Made by a program: the position numbers and the translations under genes
From: Cinnamomum chago
Lineage: Eukaryota > Streptophyta > Magnoliopsida > Laurales > Lauraceae
NCBI GenBank assembly: GCA_038049695.1
Contig: CP142452.1
Span: forward strand, 52,596,501 to 52,660,500
Reading direction: 5' to 3'
DNA length: 64,000 nt
Notes under the pieces: model-generated
What the model saw: only the letters and a program-made list of their open reading frames with translations
What the model was told of the DNA's origin: nothing
Databases searched by the model: none
Part shown: positions 43,668 to 56,603 of the stretch, in pieces
How the letters are laid out: each line of letters starts with the position of its first letter
How positions within the stretch are numbered: position 1 is the first letter of the stretch

Positions 43668-44862
43668 TAATCTTCCTTGCATTTTGGATGGTAGACGCCT
43701 TTTAGAGTGTGAAATTCCCCGCTGCCCTTGAAAATCCCACCCCCCCCCCCCCCGTGTGAAATTCCCCGCTGCCCTTAAAAATCAATTCCCCCCCCCCCCC
43801 CCCCCCAAAAAAAAATTCACACGGCAAACTGATGAACTACCCATTTTTTGATATCACAAAAATTGAAAAAAAAAAAAAAAAAAAAGGAGATATATCCAAC
43901 ATTTTGAACTTTTCAAACTTCTTATCTTCCTCTTTTCTCACCCTACATTTTCCGTCTTAAAAAACGGAAACGCTCTTGAGCATTGAAATGCTCGAGTCGA
44001 AACTTGAAAGAGATGTGACTGAGTTCAGCATTTGGAGCATTCAGAGGAGTTTTAGTGCATGGGTCCATTGGGTTACTCCAAAATCAATATCCTTTGCTTT
44101 AAAAAGAACAATAAAAAAGAACAAACCCACTTACAAAGTCTAAATTAATGACACTTGGAATATTGTATGCTCTCTCGCTAAACCAAGAGAAACAAAGGAC
44201 CTTTGAAGGTTTTAGAGCAGTAGAGAAGAGATGGACTGAAAACGGTCTTTTCCCCGCTTTTAATTGAAATAATTGATAGTAATTAGTAACCAAATCAAGT
44301 ATCCAGAAAAAAAGAAATCTATAAATGGTTCTTCCCTACCACCTACAAGTCAACCACGAAAGCAAGCAAGAAGGTCTTAAGAACTGAATGATTTTGGATT
44401 GTTAGGAAGACGAGTGCAGTTGAAAACCGGGGAAGGTCCAAAAGCTAATCATGAATGCAATTGTCTTCACAACATGGCATGACTTCGCTGTTTCCAATAT
44501 TGCTGGGTAGAAGGGCGTTTTATAATTTCCCTAAGCCTGTTAATTTGGCTGAAAACACATAATTATGAGAGTATTTTCCAAAAGAAAAAAAAAAAAGGCA
44601 CTAGAGACATAAATGAGATTTAGGACTTTCAAGTCCTATCTTTGGAACTAAAATAAATAAATTAACTAAAAAAAACTTTGGAATATGCAGGGGCTTGAAA
44701 AAGGAAGGTGTGAGCCAAAAAAACAGTTCAAATTTTATATAATATCGATTTTTCCATAGTTGTTTGTGATATTGCAAAAGAATGATTACTTTTTTGCCCT
44801 AAGTGGCCGAAAGTGAGAGGGAGAGGGACGACAACCAAGGAGAAAGAGAGGGAGAGAGAAAT
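43668..44862. other. Intergenic DNA with poly-C duplication
   Basis: A 47-base unit, GTGTGAAATTCCCCGCTGCC plus a C run, is duplicated (43707-43753 and 43754-43806) with 14- and 19-base C runs. A TTCACACGG tail then inverts the unit start. An A run follows at about 43868-43885. Nothing coding is visible to 44862. Confidence 0.6.
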
Positions 44863-44870
44863 AGGGAGAG

Positions 44871-46023
44871 CACGGTCTAAAATGGCTGTATTGGTCGCGG
44901 TATCGACCAGGCCCAAAAACTGATACGATATCAGTATCGGTCGCGATTATCGGTCCATCGCGGTCATTGCGGTGTGAAGTTTTTCTTTAATAAAAAAATC
45001 TACAAAAATATCCAGAAAATTCAAAATATTAGAAAATGCTATAAAATAGTATTTTTTCTATTAATAGCAACTATAAATCAAAATATCGGTCCCCCTAAAT
45101 CACGACATCCTGTATTGATATTTGATTTTGAATTATAAAATATGTTAAGTTCTAGTGTTTGATATTTAGGCCTATTTTATAATTTATAAATGCATTGATA
45201 TAGCTCATATTGGCTACTAAAGAGTTTTTATTCATATTTTATTCACTTTATATATGTGATCAATATGACATTGGGTCTAACTTGTATTACAATAAAATCT
45301 GTTAAGCACCTATTAGGGAGGTTTTCTTTCTAGAAGTTTGGTTTTTTCTTAAGTAGACCCAATAAGTAGGGTACAAGTAGAAGTAAAAAAAAATGCACTA
45401 TACTTCAAGGAATTGGGCCCACCAATATATATTGAATAATATAAAACATACTATTTTTAATATATTAGTCACATAGTGAGCCCAATTTCAATTTGATTGG
45501 TGATTTGGTGGCCCGATTTTAATTTGGCGTGCCCACAATTAGGAAGTCTAGGTTTCATATATAAGTGGGCCCCACTGTAGGGACCACAAATATGTTATAA
45601 AGACCATCGTGCCACACTGCAAAAGTCCAGAGTACATACCACAGGGGAGAGATTAAAGATATAGGTAAAAGTTAAAAAGAACTATTGCCACTTTGTTCTC
45701 ACCGACAGAGACACAGAGAAGAACTGAAAGAAGGAGAGGGAAGGAGAAGATGCAGTCGCCGGATGTCGATGTTCCTCCCTAGTCCGCCCGCCCCGCCGCG
45801 CCCCCCCCCCCGCCCCGTTTTCCTATTGTAACCGAGAAAAAATATCCCCCAAAACCGTTCCCCATATTGCCAATTTTGAAAATGCCGGCGGTATTAATAT
45901 TTTCATAATATTGGCCGATATGACCGATAGTTCTGCGATATTTTTCAAATCACCGGTTCACATAAAAATATCGTTGCAATACATGCCGATACGTACCGGT
46001 ATCGGCCGATATTTTAAACCATG
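44871..46023. mobile_element. Non-autonomous hAT-like DNA transposon
   Basis: 1153 bases with related inverted ends: CACGGTCTAAAATGG at the left and CATGGTTTAAAATATC reading in from the right. The 8-bp TSD AGGGAGAG is at 44863-44870 and 46024-46031. Subterminal repeats of GATATCGG/GGCCGATA type occur at both ends. There is no transposase, and C-rich low-complexity DNA lies near 45800. The 8-bp TSD suggests hAT. The flank is GA-rich, so the TSD alone is weaker evidence than usual. Confidence 0.7.
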
Positions 46024-46036
46024 AGGGAGAGAGAGA

Positions 46037-47725
46037 TGTTGGAAGTAGGTGGGCCTCGTTGACAGATTTTTAAAACTTTTGACCCACTTGACTCAGGGAT
46101 CAAATACTCATAAGGCCATAAACCATATTCAAGATGCAATCATTCTATCTCATTAATCAAATACATCAAAAAAAAAAAAAACCTATCTATAAGTTAGAAA
46201 TCAGTAACTACATGCAACAAAATAATCCACAACAAGTAGAGAAGTAGATTATACCTTTGAAGTCCGGTAGTGCTCTAATGGAGGAGAAGACAATTAACTT
46301 GATCAAGAACTCTTCTTGAAGTAATTAAAGATCTTCAAGACCTTGTTGTCTTCCACGCTATGACTCACTTATCAGATCTCTTTTCTCAAGAAGATGGGTG
46401 GGATCTCCAAGAGAAAACCCTGCAGAAATTCCAAGGAACTAGAAGAGAATTAGAAGAGAGAAGAGAAGAAGAAGAGTTGTGCAACACTTGCACTAGAGGG
46501 GTTTGGGCGTGGGATCCAAGAGTTAGACATCCAAGGCGATGCTTCCCCTTTTTATAGCCCTAAAGCAACCTCATCTCTTCCTCTCTTACTAATTGAATTA
46601 GGAGTCTCACTTTCACACTAATTACTAACTTACTATTACCACTATTAGAAGTCTCACTTCAAATAGAAATAGTAACTTTCTAATTTCTTCATTTTTGGAG
46701 TTCAAATAAGATTAGTATCTTTCTAATAACTTGGACTAGCGTGGGAACCACTAGGGATTCCATAGAAAGTTTACTCCAACTGAGACATCGTGACCCCACA
46801 TCTCATGTGCAATCCGGGCCCACAGTTAATTGCAAATAACACCACTATATAAATGCAATTGCACTCCAGTCTTAGGAATAAATTACAATGAAGACCCTAA
46901 ACTTCCTAATTACCACAAGTAGGCCCCTCTATCAATATCCATTGATCAATTGGAATAAATCTGTCTCATCCAATCTTAGACTCACATCTTATTATTCTTT
47001 AGCCACAATTAATCACAGTGATCATCAGTATCATCCAATTAACTCTTAATTGAGATGGGTGCACACTTAGTAATGACAAATCCATTAATTGGCACAAGGG
47101 GATAATATAGATAGATTCAATCTTTGTCATTGGATGTTCCCACAATCTTACTACCACGTACCCAAGACACCGAGGTGTTGACCTACAGTTGGCCTCAGTC
47201 ATAGATGACTCAAAGCAAATGAATAGACAGAAACGTGAGTTCATCAATGTCTCAGAATTGAGAGCCTATTGCTAGGGAATTATGAGAGCAGACTTTAAAA
47301 TCGAGACAGTATTTCATAAGGTGCTTCTCATGGTCCTTCAATACATCCAATGTACCAGCACTATGATCCAGATTCTTACATTCTGATGATCGAGACAAAT
47401 CACACTATCTCATAGTGATCAAAGTGTTGCAACCTTATCAAATGAGATGCCAAGTCTCATCACTGGTTGTGAAGATATTTTTAAATATAAGATTTGTGAC
47501 ACATGTCTCCTATATCTGGATCTCATCCATATACATATATCACATCTAATATACTAATGAGACCATGTTCATCTCATGAACCATTATGTCATGTGTATTG
47601 GTCATGTGCATTAAGTAATAAAACATCATTCATCTCATGAAAGGAAAGCTTGATTTTATTGATGAATAAATAAATTAATCAGTTTTATTACATCAACTGA
47701 TGGATTGAGACCATACAATCTAACA
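46037..47725. mobile_element. Element O: probable copia solo LTR
   Basis: 1689 bases from TGTTGGAAG to ATCTAACA, whose ends form a TGTTRG inverted pair. The flanks AGAGA (46032-46036) and GGAGA (47726-47730) could be a TSD with one mismatch. The GA-rich flanks on both sides join into one tract when O and the hAT-like element are removed. No primer site or coding domain is visible. The boundaries are tentative. Confidence 0.5.
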
Positions 47726-48275
47726 GGAGAGACATGGAAAAGGGGAGGGAGAGGGCAGAGGTGGGCACTGGGATAGGGAGGGACAAGGAGAAGGAGAGGG
47801 AGAGGAGGCAGAGTTGGGTGGCGAGCATAGAAAGGGAGAGAGATAGGGAGAAGGAGAGTGAGAGAGAAGTAGGGAGAGGGAGGGAGGTGGATGCAGGGCA
47901 AAGGTGGGCGGTTGAACAGGGAGAGGAATGGAAGGGAGGATTATGTTGAAGATTTTTCAAAGGGGTCCTATGGATGGATGTGCATGGAGCAATTATAAAT
48001 GTGCAAATAGCAGCTCCATTTACTTTAGAAGTTAAGTACCCAAACAGGCCTTAAAGGTCCCTAAGTTCCATCATAGAACTATCTTGAATCCTACCCTTTA
48101 TAAATAAAACCTAGCCTTACCTTTGACCTCCATAACATAATATCATTAGTTTCTTTCGGGATCGAGTTACCGCAGAGACACAGAGACCAAGGTGGAGAGG
48201 TATCCATAAAGGTAATTGCTCAAATACTCCCTTGGTCCAACCTGGATTGGAGAAACCACAACATGGGGATGTCTG
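47726..48275. other. GA-rich tract and intergenic DNA
   Basis: Almost pure purine from 47726 to about 47940, with GGGAGAG repeats, then unique DNA with TATAAATA near 48099. No convincing coding region. Confidence 0.6.
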
Positions 48276-49056
48276 TGGCACGCCCCTGCCGATGAGCATG
48301 GGGATTATGCGTGAGATTAGGGGCTAATTAAAATTTTCGTTGATAAACCACACAACATGGCCTCCAATCATGGCCCCACAAGATTGAAGCCAACGTTAAG
48401 GTGGAAGCATTTCCTCAGTCAACCAAAATACAACCGAAAGTTCCACATAAATATAGATGGTACAAATGACATTTCAAAGTAAATTGCATTTACCATTAAT
48501 AAGATTGAAGTTTAATAAAAAGATGTACAATATAAAGTCTAGTTACATGGCATCTAACAAAAACCTAGGCCAATCAATACAAATGATACAAACTATCTCA
48601 AAAGTATGTGAGGCACTCCTATGCTAGTCAGAATGACGTCAAACTATGTCGTCGGCACACCACTCATGATCACCAACATGTTGAACTACCTGAAGCGGTG
48701 TTTCCTCCTCATCCTTCTCGACACTGAGGCGCTCGGTACATATGCACCAAGCATAATATCATCAGATTATGAATAGCCGGCAAGTAGATATACATGTGAA
48801 TATAGATATGCAATATCAAAGCAAGTAAAGAAAATGTGGTCATTTGAAGTTAAAGGTAGGAAGCTAAAGCATAAGGCATGAATATCAACATATAATATAA
48901 AATAAAATTCAGAGTCCTATCAATGCTATCAATAACGGCGGTCCACATAGGCTTATACACCGCGGGATAGTCTCGTTGCCTTCCTGTCTCATACCGAGTG
49001 TAGTAGAGAATATTGATGGAGTATTATGTTGCTCAATCAATTCATCGGGTAATAAA
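48276..49056 (-). mobile_element. Element J: Tekay-like solo LTR, piece 1
   Basis: Starts TGGCACGCCCC, with GTCTG before it (48271-48275) matching GTCTA after the far end (55319-55323), a TSD with one mismatch. The pieces sum to about 2.9 kb. It has the block ATGACGTC...GTCGTCGGC (48633). K is inserted at 49057. Confidence 0.75.
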
Positions 49057-52041
49057 TGTCACGTCCCCCGAACCCGATTAGAGAAAAAAAAATCGGATCC
49101 CGGGAGTGAAATTTAGAACTAATTAAAAAATTTGTCCTTTAGGCCCAAGGATCGTAAGTCCGCTGTGAGGATATAATAAAAATTTGCGGAATTCATACAA
49201 TTCTAGGCATATTTGGATATCAACAAGGAATAATGAATCTCAATAAATATTAAAGTTGAACAAGAAATAAAATAAATCTTAAACAAAGAAGTTAATTTAT
49301 TACAATGGCCATCCCACTAATCAAGGCCATTTGAAACAATAATGAAATCAATAATGTGAAAGTTTCAACGAGAGATAATAAAGAATAAAAAGAATCTAAT
49401 GAAGTCCCAATGAATCTCTCTCGTGCCAGGATCAATGACGCTACTCTACGTCATCGGCATGCCACTCTCGTTCCTCCTCAGAGGATCTCCTCACCTGCCT
49501 GCTCCTTATAGTAATATTTACCTGAGGTGTTTGCACACCAAGGAACAGAGTCAACGACATGTTGAGCAATAGATAAGCAACGTATCAATGACATGACATG
49601 CATCAAGTATAGAATAATGACAAGTATAATATCATGTGAATACAAGAAAAGCGAAACTAGGCATAAAGCATGAATAATAATCGTAAGAGACAAAAACAGA
49701 AATACTAACATCATCTAGCAATAACCACTATCCAACAATGCAATGCAAGAAACAAAAGGGAGACTCCGAAGATGTCCAAGCCGCATCATGGGGTATCAGT
49801 AACAATCCAGGCCAGACTACTGATACCAAAGTCCGGCTCCAGTGGGATCCTAGCTCCCGGTCCTGGGAATAGCAGCACGATCCAAACCCGCTCTCAGCTA
49901 TTCAACGTCATGGACGCCGTCCAACGCCGACTGCCCACCCCGATGTCCAAGTAACCGGCCCATCAAATAAAACTCCAAACTGCAGATGGCTATGACATGC
50001 AAATAATAATAAAGTGGTGTTGACACGAGAATAGACCAAGACAAGCAAGCCTGGCTAGGTCAATGTACAAGACATGCTCATAAGGATTATCTCATTCAAA
50101 TAATACAAGACAAGTTAAACACTTGATAATCCCTTCCTTACTAGCCAGTCATGTTTATCAAATACATGACACAAGGTTCCTACGATACATTCTAAGTCAG
50201 GTCCATATCCTAGTCCTACAAGGATTTATGTTTCATAATTAGTTAAGTATTTTATGCCAAGGGAGAATGTACAAGGAATTCTAACAACGGATACAACTCA
50301 CAAGTCAATGAGGAATTACAATCCAAACCTAGGCAAGTGGTGTCATCCATGTACTCTACATGTCTTAGCGGAGTACGTGTGGAAATTAAATCAACGATGC
50401 TTCTAGGGAAATTCCTTGGTGTACAATCATGTTAAGTATCTGACGAAACAATTTCATAGGCATTCGGTTAAACCATGTGTAATACACGAACACCAAGACA
50501 ACCCAATCGAAGCACACCAAGCCACGTGCTACGATTTAATCCCCATTAATGGTTAAGTGATAGTAGGTTCATGGTTTCCAACATCTAAGGCTCCAACCTA
50601 AGTTACTGGTCTCATTTCCAATAAAATATAGGCTAGATCAATAATCTGAGTATTTACATTACTTCCTGACCTCCGATCGTGATGAAACCAAACCATTGAA
50701 TTCTACATCTTAAGGGCTTTCCAACGGTATATAATATGTAGAAATCCAACAGGCGGATTAAAAGTTACAAGTGTTCGAAGTTTCCAATTGCTGTTAGAAA
50801 ATTGTCATCTGATCGATCGGACAAAAGGGTCTGATCGATCGGACTGTAATCTGTCTCAATTAAAAAGTCACCCGATCGATCGGTTTGAGATCCGTCTCAA
50901 TTAACTGAGACCAAATTCTGTCTGATCGATCGGTCTGCAGTCCGATTGATCAGCACTGTACGACTTGAACACCCGAAAATGAGTTTTTCTCTCCTTTTTC
51001 CTCCGACCAATCCATAGCTAATCTGCAGAAAACGAGCCTCCATGTTCCCATTTCATCACATTCATCATTTAACTTCCATTATAACAATTTAAACATTGAA
51101 GTTTACCAATTACAAATTAATTTAAACCCAAATCCCGAAACCTAACCTGACAATGTCAATCCCAATACAAGATCAACAACAAGCTTAGGATTTAGGGAAA
51201 TCTAACATAGATATCATTGCAATCAATAAAAAACAATAGAGACAATGATCAATTATAAATTGCATATCTACTTGCCTCAACCAAGAAGAAGATTAGAAAT
51301 TGGGAAAAGCTTGAGAAGAAGCTTTCTACCGCGAAAACTACAATCTACCCCGCTCAAAAGCAATCTAGAACACCAAGAAGGAGAGGGAAAGGAAAAAGAT
51401 TAAGAAGAACCTAAATCTAACCAAAAGAGAAAATGATTGAAAGGATGAAGGTGAGAGAAACCTTACCAAACTAGGATCAATGGAAAGAGAAGATCAAGAG
51501 GAAGAAGATGTGCGGTCCGGATTGTGAAGGTGATCTCTCCCGGTTAGAGTTCTGGAGCTTAAGAAGAGGAAGAAGAAGAAGAAATTGTTTTAGCTTTCTT
51601 TGCAGAGATTTGGAATGAAAAGATTAGGGTTAATCTCTATTTAAGAAGAGAGGGAAGGGAAAAAGACTGATTTGCCCCTAAGTGGGTCCGGTGAAGGAAT
51701 GGACCACTTGAAGGGTTTTTGATAGTCGGATCGCGACGAGCCAGAAGACAAAAATGATCAGCGCGACGAGACCTTTACAATGAAGCCAAAAATCATGGCA
51801 TTTGGAATTTTCGTAAAAACACTCAATTTTTCCTAAATTGCAAATTACCCCCTACTAGGGTCAAACGCACTCAGAGTTGCATGAAACTTCACAGACACTA
51901 ATCTAACACTAGAAGGAACTCGCTCATGATCTAAACCCACTTAAATATCTAAAATACAAATAATTATAATAATAACAAAATAAATGGGTCAATGAGCCTA
52001 TTATTGGGCCCAACTGACCCAGTAAGGTTCAGTACCTTACA
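49057..52041 (-). mobile_element. Element K: Tekay-like solo LTR
   Basis: 2985 bases from TGTCACGTCCCCC to AGTACCTTACA with the perfect TSD ATAAA (49052-49056 and 52042-52046), inserted in J. It has the block ATGACG...CGTCATCGG (49435) and a five-member GATCGATC cluster. No internal domain. Confidence 0.93.
50812..50952. repeat. GATCGATC palindrome cluster in K
   Basis: GATCGATC at 50812, 50834, 50875 (extending to the 12-base CCGATCGATCGG) and 50935, plus a decayed GATTGATC at 50945. It occupies nearly the same mid-LTR place as the CTCGAG clusters of E, F and G but with a different outer sequence. Confidence 0.9.
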
Positions 52042-52046
52042 ATAAA

Positions 52047-53951
52047 CCCAGGACAAAATATAAGGTCTTACCCCGGGACGATCAATACATCAGATGGCCA
52101 CCTGGAATATAGACCTATACGATCCGCTGTCGCTCAATTTGTCTATCAATACATATATAGCCCACCCACAGGTGTACCCTTTTGTTTTGGACGTAAACAA
52201 CTGAATGGTACCCAACACGAGAATTCTAAGACAATCAGTGAGGGTTGTGCTCTTCCTACGTGAACATGATTTCATAATTCACGAGGGGACCAGTTTCCAT
52301 CAATCGTTCAATCAATCCATCATTCACTTACATCACTTCCATTCTTCACTTACAATTACAATGATAATCATGGTAGTCCTCTCTAAGCCCTCACAATCAA
52401 GGCCGCCTAGCCTCATCATGTCATTCAATGCAATGACAATTAATGGGGATCCTAAGTACGATCAATTTAGGAACTCGATGTAATCCCAACGATATTAACA
52501 ATAAAAACCTATAGAACATGTACGAGACATGTAGACATCAAATGAAAGACACTACAAGTCGTTTCATATCGATCAATGGTCAAAGGGAATAAACAATCCG
52601 ATCCTAGGTGATCTCTGTATGAGACATCGCTATACGATCCAAGGAGAGAGTAAGGGTACATTGGCTCAAAACATCCATCACTAGGGTCCACAAATTGGTC
52701 TTCATTATAGGGTTTCAAGGGTACCAATTCTAAGCCCAACAAAACTACGAAAAAAATTATCTTATCCGATCCTATGTCAATCATTGCCCTCCTTGTATGA
52801 GACATTGCTACACGATCCAAGGAGAGAGTAAGGGTATGTTGGCTCAAAACGTCCCTCACTAACGTCCACGGATTGGTCTTCATTATAGGGTTCCAAGGGT
52901 ATCAATTCTAAGCCCAACAGACCTATGAAAAAAAAATCCCTTCAAAAGAAAATACAATGTTCACGGTAGACCAACAATTAGCTCACGGCTCACCATGAGC
53001 TCACTGTAGCTAGGAAAACAATAGAAACAATTCTGGAAAAGGCCTCAAGTATATCTATTTCCATAGGGCAATACCCATTTCATGGCTATCTCCACAACTA
53101 GTCGTAAGGTCGTCGTAGAAACCAAATAGAATTTTTAAAACAAGTTGTCTCAAGCGACTTGACTTTCACATAAGCCATTTTATTTAGAAACAGGGGGAAT
53201 ATCTCCATCTCCTGATATCAATCAAAACTAGGGCCAAGCCCTCTCTAATGAATCACAAACAACCACCAGCCCACCCATCCATCAATTTAATCTAATTCAA
53301 TCAATTTAGTGTAACATATCTTAACATTTACAATACAATGAAAATCAAATGAGCATAGGGTATCTAACAATGCATTCGAAGCATGGAATTCAACAATTAA
53401 TAGTTGCATAACATATTAGCATAATGAATATCCACTTGCCTTGGTGAGAAACACTCCAAACAGTGAACCCCAGCTCCTAAATGCCCAGAATCTAAGAATC
53501 ATAGGAAAATAATCAAAACCCACAATTCACCTACACAAATCAAGGAGGAGGGAGCTAATTGGATAGACTGGAACATTTAAATTGAAAATCCAAAAACCCT
53601 AACTACAAGGGAGAGGAGAGCTTACCAAGAGGTGTGTGGGAGGGAGAAAGAGCTTGAAAAGAGTATGGGGATGATCGTGGGGCCCGAAGGAAGATGATGG
53701 TGGTGATGGTTGATGGTGGGGCACCTTGGATTCTTCACTTGAACAAGGAGAAGGGAGGGGAGACGGTTGCGCTGAGGTGAAGTGAAAAGGTCAATTGCAC
53801 AGTCCTTATAAAAGGAAAGGGGTTTTGGGGAAATTACAATTTAGTCTTTAAGGGACTTCAGGTCAAGTTTCGAGGGATTTGAGGGTCCGAGTCAGGTTGC
53901 TATAGATGGATAAAGTTCGGAAAATTAGGTCACGTATCCAACGGTGTAAAA
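52047..53951 (-). mobile_element. Element J solo LTR, piece 2
   Basis: Middle of J between K and L. It contains a direct repeat of about 70 bases around ACGATCCAAGGAGAGAGTAA (52634 and 52814) and a decayed GCTCAC motif group near 52980. No coding region. Confidence 0.75.
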
Positions 53952-55100
53952 TGAAAGTCCAAGATCCGAACCCTAGAGGGGGGTGAATAGGGTGAGCTCA
54001 AAACTTTATCCAATTTTAATTTTCTATTGCCAATTATACTTTGGTGAAGGTTAATTAACTTGAATACATAATTTGTTTCTAAGGCTGATATAAAAGTGAA
54101 AACCTAATTTAAGACATATGCATAGTGAACGTAAAGATCCATGAATGATGCATATACTTGAAAGCCTCTATCTCTTTTTTAAATTAAATGTTCATAAATG
54201 ATGCAATGGTGAAAACCATAAATGAGAGATAGAACGGTTAAATGATGCACACATGTTTTTAAATGATGAACAAACTAGTTTTAGAAAATTCAACCTAATT
54301 AAATTCTAGAAAGTTTGTTCAAAACATGATTTTAATAACATGTGTAAATCCATTCAAATGTTGTAATGAAATTACTAAACATGATTAAAATCTAAGCATG
54401 TGAATCATTTTACATTTGAACAATTCAGATGAACACTAAATTATGCCATTTAATGAAAACCAAGATTGAAAACAAGGTATTAATTAATTCTAAGATCAAG
54501 AGAGCAAACCCATTTGAAGAATCAAATGTTGAAATCCATTAATTAGCCCTCCTAGCCTTCCTCTAACCTAGCCTAGCTCTTCCACCTTCCTTGGCGCTCA
54601 AAATACTCAAAAGCGTTGGCACAAATCCCAAGGAATAGCTCAAATTTATACAAAAAAGTTGTCAACGGCTCTTTGTTCGGTTAACCGAATTTTAGTTCAG
54701 TTGATTGAATTCCCAATGGTCGGAAAATCCAAACGCTACAACTCTGTGAAAATTCGGTTGACCGAATTGTGCATTTCGGTTGATCAAATGGTTTTCTAAA
54801 GAGGGAAGATTGGCCATGGAGAACTAGACTTGACTTGAGACAAACATGATTAAAATGGAGTTTTAAAATGTGATTCAAAACATATGTATGCATGAATTTC
54901 AAATTTTCATTTGAAAATAACTTTGAAAGTGAATTGAAAGATTTAAATCATGCATAAAACTCAAGTCTTAACAATCATCATGCCAACAATGAAACTAAAA
55001 TAAAAATGCATAAAGATACCAAAATTTAAAAGTATGAGTGCATGAGAGATCAAGTTAACATGAAAATGAATGAAAATTGCAACAAATGAAGACCCTAACA
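53952..55100 (-). mobile_element. Element L: small Sirevirus-like solo LTR
   Basis: 1149 bases from TGAAAGTCC to CCCTAACA with the perfect TSD TAAAA (53947-53951 and 55101-55105), inserted in J. It is related to the B and C LTRs but shorter, and lacks the AGGCTAAGCAATAACC repeats and the hairpin-TATA core. It has its own motif cluster at 54676-54787. Confidence 0.9.
54676..54787. repeat. CGGTTAACCG motif cluster in L
   Basis: Four motifs. The first, TTCGGTTAACCGAA (54676-54689), is a perfect 14-base palindrome. The others are decayed CGGTTGACCG types. Confidence 0.8.
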
Positions 55101-55105
55101 TAAAA

Positions 55106-55318
55106 ATCTCAGAAAACGGAGATTACGAAAAATCCCTCAGACTTTTCAAAAATTATATAACTACCCCCTACTATACCCCAAACGTATTCGGATCACAACC
55201 AAACTTCACACACACGATTCTAATAGTAAACCAGATCTGTTTAGTTTCTAAATGAGCTTAATTAGCTAAAAGTGCAATTAATTGTGCTAATTACTTTATC
55301 GGGGTACGGGACCTTACA
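55106..55318 (-). mobile_element. Element J solo LTR, piece 3
   Basis: Final 213 bases of J, ending GGGACCTTACA. Confidence 0.75.
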
Positions 55319-55483
55319 GTCTATGTTTTGTTAACCTTCACCACATAAAATTTTTGTAGAATAATAAAAATAATATCAAAAGTAGTCAATATATAGGGCG
55401 GCCAGCTTTGGACTGAGGGGAGACGAAAGATAAATTCATGTCAAAACTGTTACAGGAAAATATGTTCCATATCATTTACATGA

Positions 55484-55571
55484 ATTTTTTTTTTCTTCTC
55501 TAAATGGCAAAAGATTATATTTAACACAGGGAAACAAACCGCCCCAAAAGAATACAGATCTCAATTAGACC
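55484..55571 (-). mobile_element. 5'-truncated poly(A) retroposon fragment
   Basis: 88 bases that on the minus strand end in a poly(A) tail. They are flanked by 17-base direct repeats with one mismatch, CCATATCATTTACATGA (55467) and CCATATCATTTCCATGA (55572). The structure is that of a LINE-mediated insertion. The sequence resembles a plant LINE 3' end, from memory only. Confidence 0.65.
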
Positions 55572-55588
55572 CCATATCATTTCCATGA

Positions 55589-56603
55589 TTTCTTCTATTG
55601 TATCCTATTAACATATACTTTGGACCATTTTCTTGTATGTATATTTATAATATTTATGGTTCCAATGATTGAGAATACTTATAGAAAAACTTAGCAAGAC
55701 TTATAATTTAGTTTTTATTCCGTAAGTATCTTCTCACTTGGTGGAGTTGGCCTTAGATTTATCTACTTTGTTTTATTTTTTTCATTTATGTCACATTTAT
55801 TATTTTTCTCTCTTTTATGTGTTTTAATCTTATACTTTACAAAATATATTGAATGTAGAGGATCCTTATATATCGTACAAATGTCTCTTTAGTCTTTAAG
55901 TTTTAGGGATATGTTAGTTACGATAACATCTATTTGAATTCTATTATAACCATTTTTTTCTTTTTTTACTTCTCTAATTTGGGAGTCCAGCATTACTGAG
56001 AGTTCATGAATTTTTCTTCCTTCTGAGTTTTTATACATATTATTAAATGTATCTAAAAAAACTTTTTATTTTAGTTTCAACATCTTCCACCTTAAATTTG
56101 TATTGAATTCTTACTTCATATAAAATTTTACATTGTTTCATTACTTTTCGTTTTCTAATTTTTTAATATTGAAGCCCATAAATTTTGATTATGATCAATT
56201 CATAAAATTAATTGTATTTTAAAGTGTTTACCGCTATCAATCTTATTATACCATTTTTTTACTTGCCGGTCATTAAGCACGGCTGGTCGACTTAGTTTTT
56301 ATTAAATGAATAGGTGGATTATTTGAATAGTGTATTGGTTTTAGTTTCTTCAATTGTTTTATGATATTCATTCCTAGATGGATTGTAGATGTTAACAGGA
56401 TGGGATGATTTTTACAAACAGTACACGTGAATAAACACTACACGTGACTTGAGCTAGCATTGCGTTAGTGCGAGGAATTTTTTTTTTCGGTGGGCGTACA
56501 AGTTTCAGTAAACAAAAGGACTAGTTGTGAAGATTGGAGTAGGTGCGTTCCTCTTTCATCTCCATTTTGAATTCTTTAACTTTTTCTTGTCCCTTGTATC
56601 CAA
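55589..56603. other. AT-rich intergenic DNA
   Basis: Low-complexity AT-rich sequence with no ORF, repeat pair or RNA gene that I can support. Confidence 0.6.

Noticed and set aside
46360..46557. 65-residue ORF with an acidic helix in element O
   Set aside because: Short, inside a probable solo LTR, no family signal.
47656..47960. ORFs over the GA-rich tract on both strands
   Set aside because: Low-complexity composition artefact without start context or family similarity.
48095..48235. TATA-like box followed by a possible 5' UTR and donor AAAG|GTAATT
   Set aside because: No start codon or coding exon follows before solo LTR J; too weak to call a gene.
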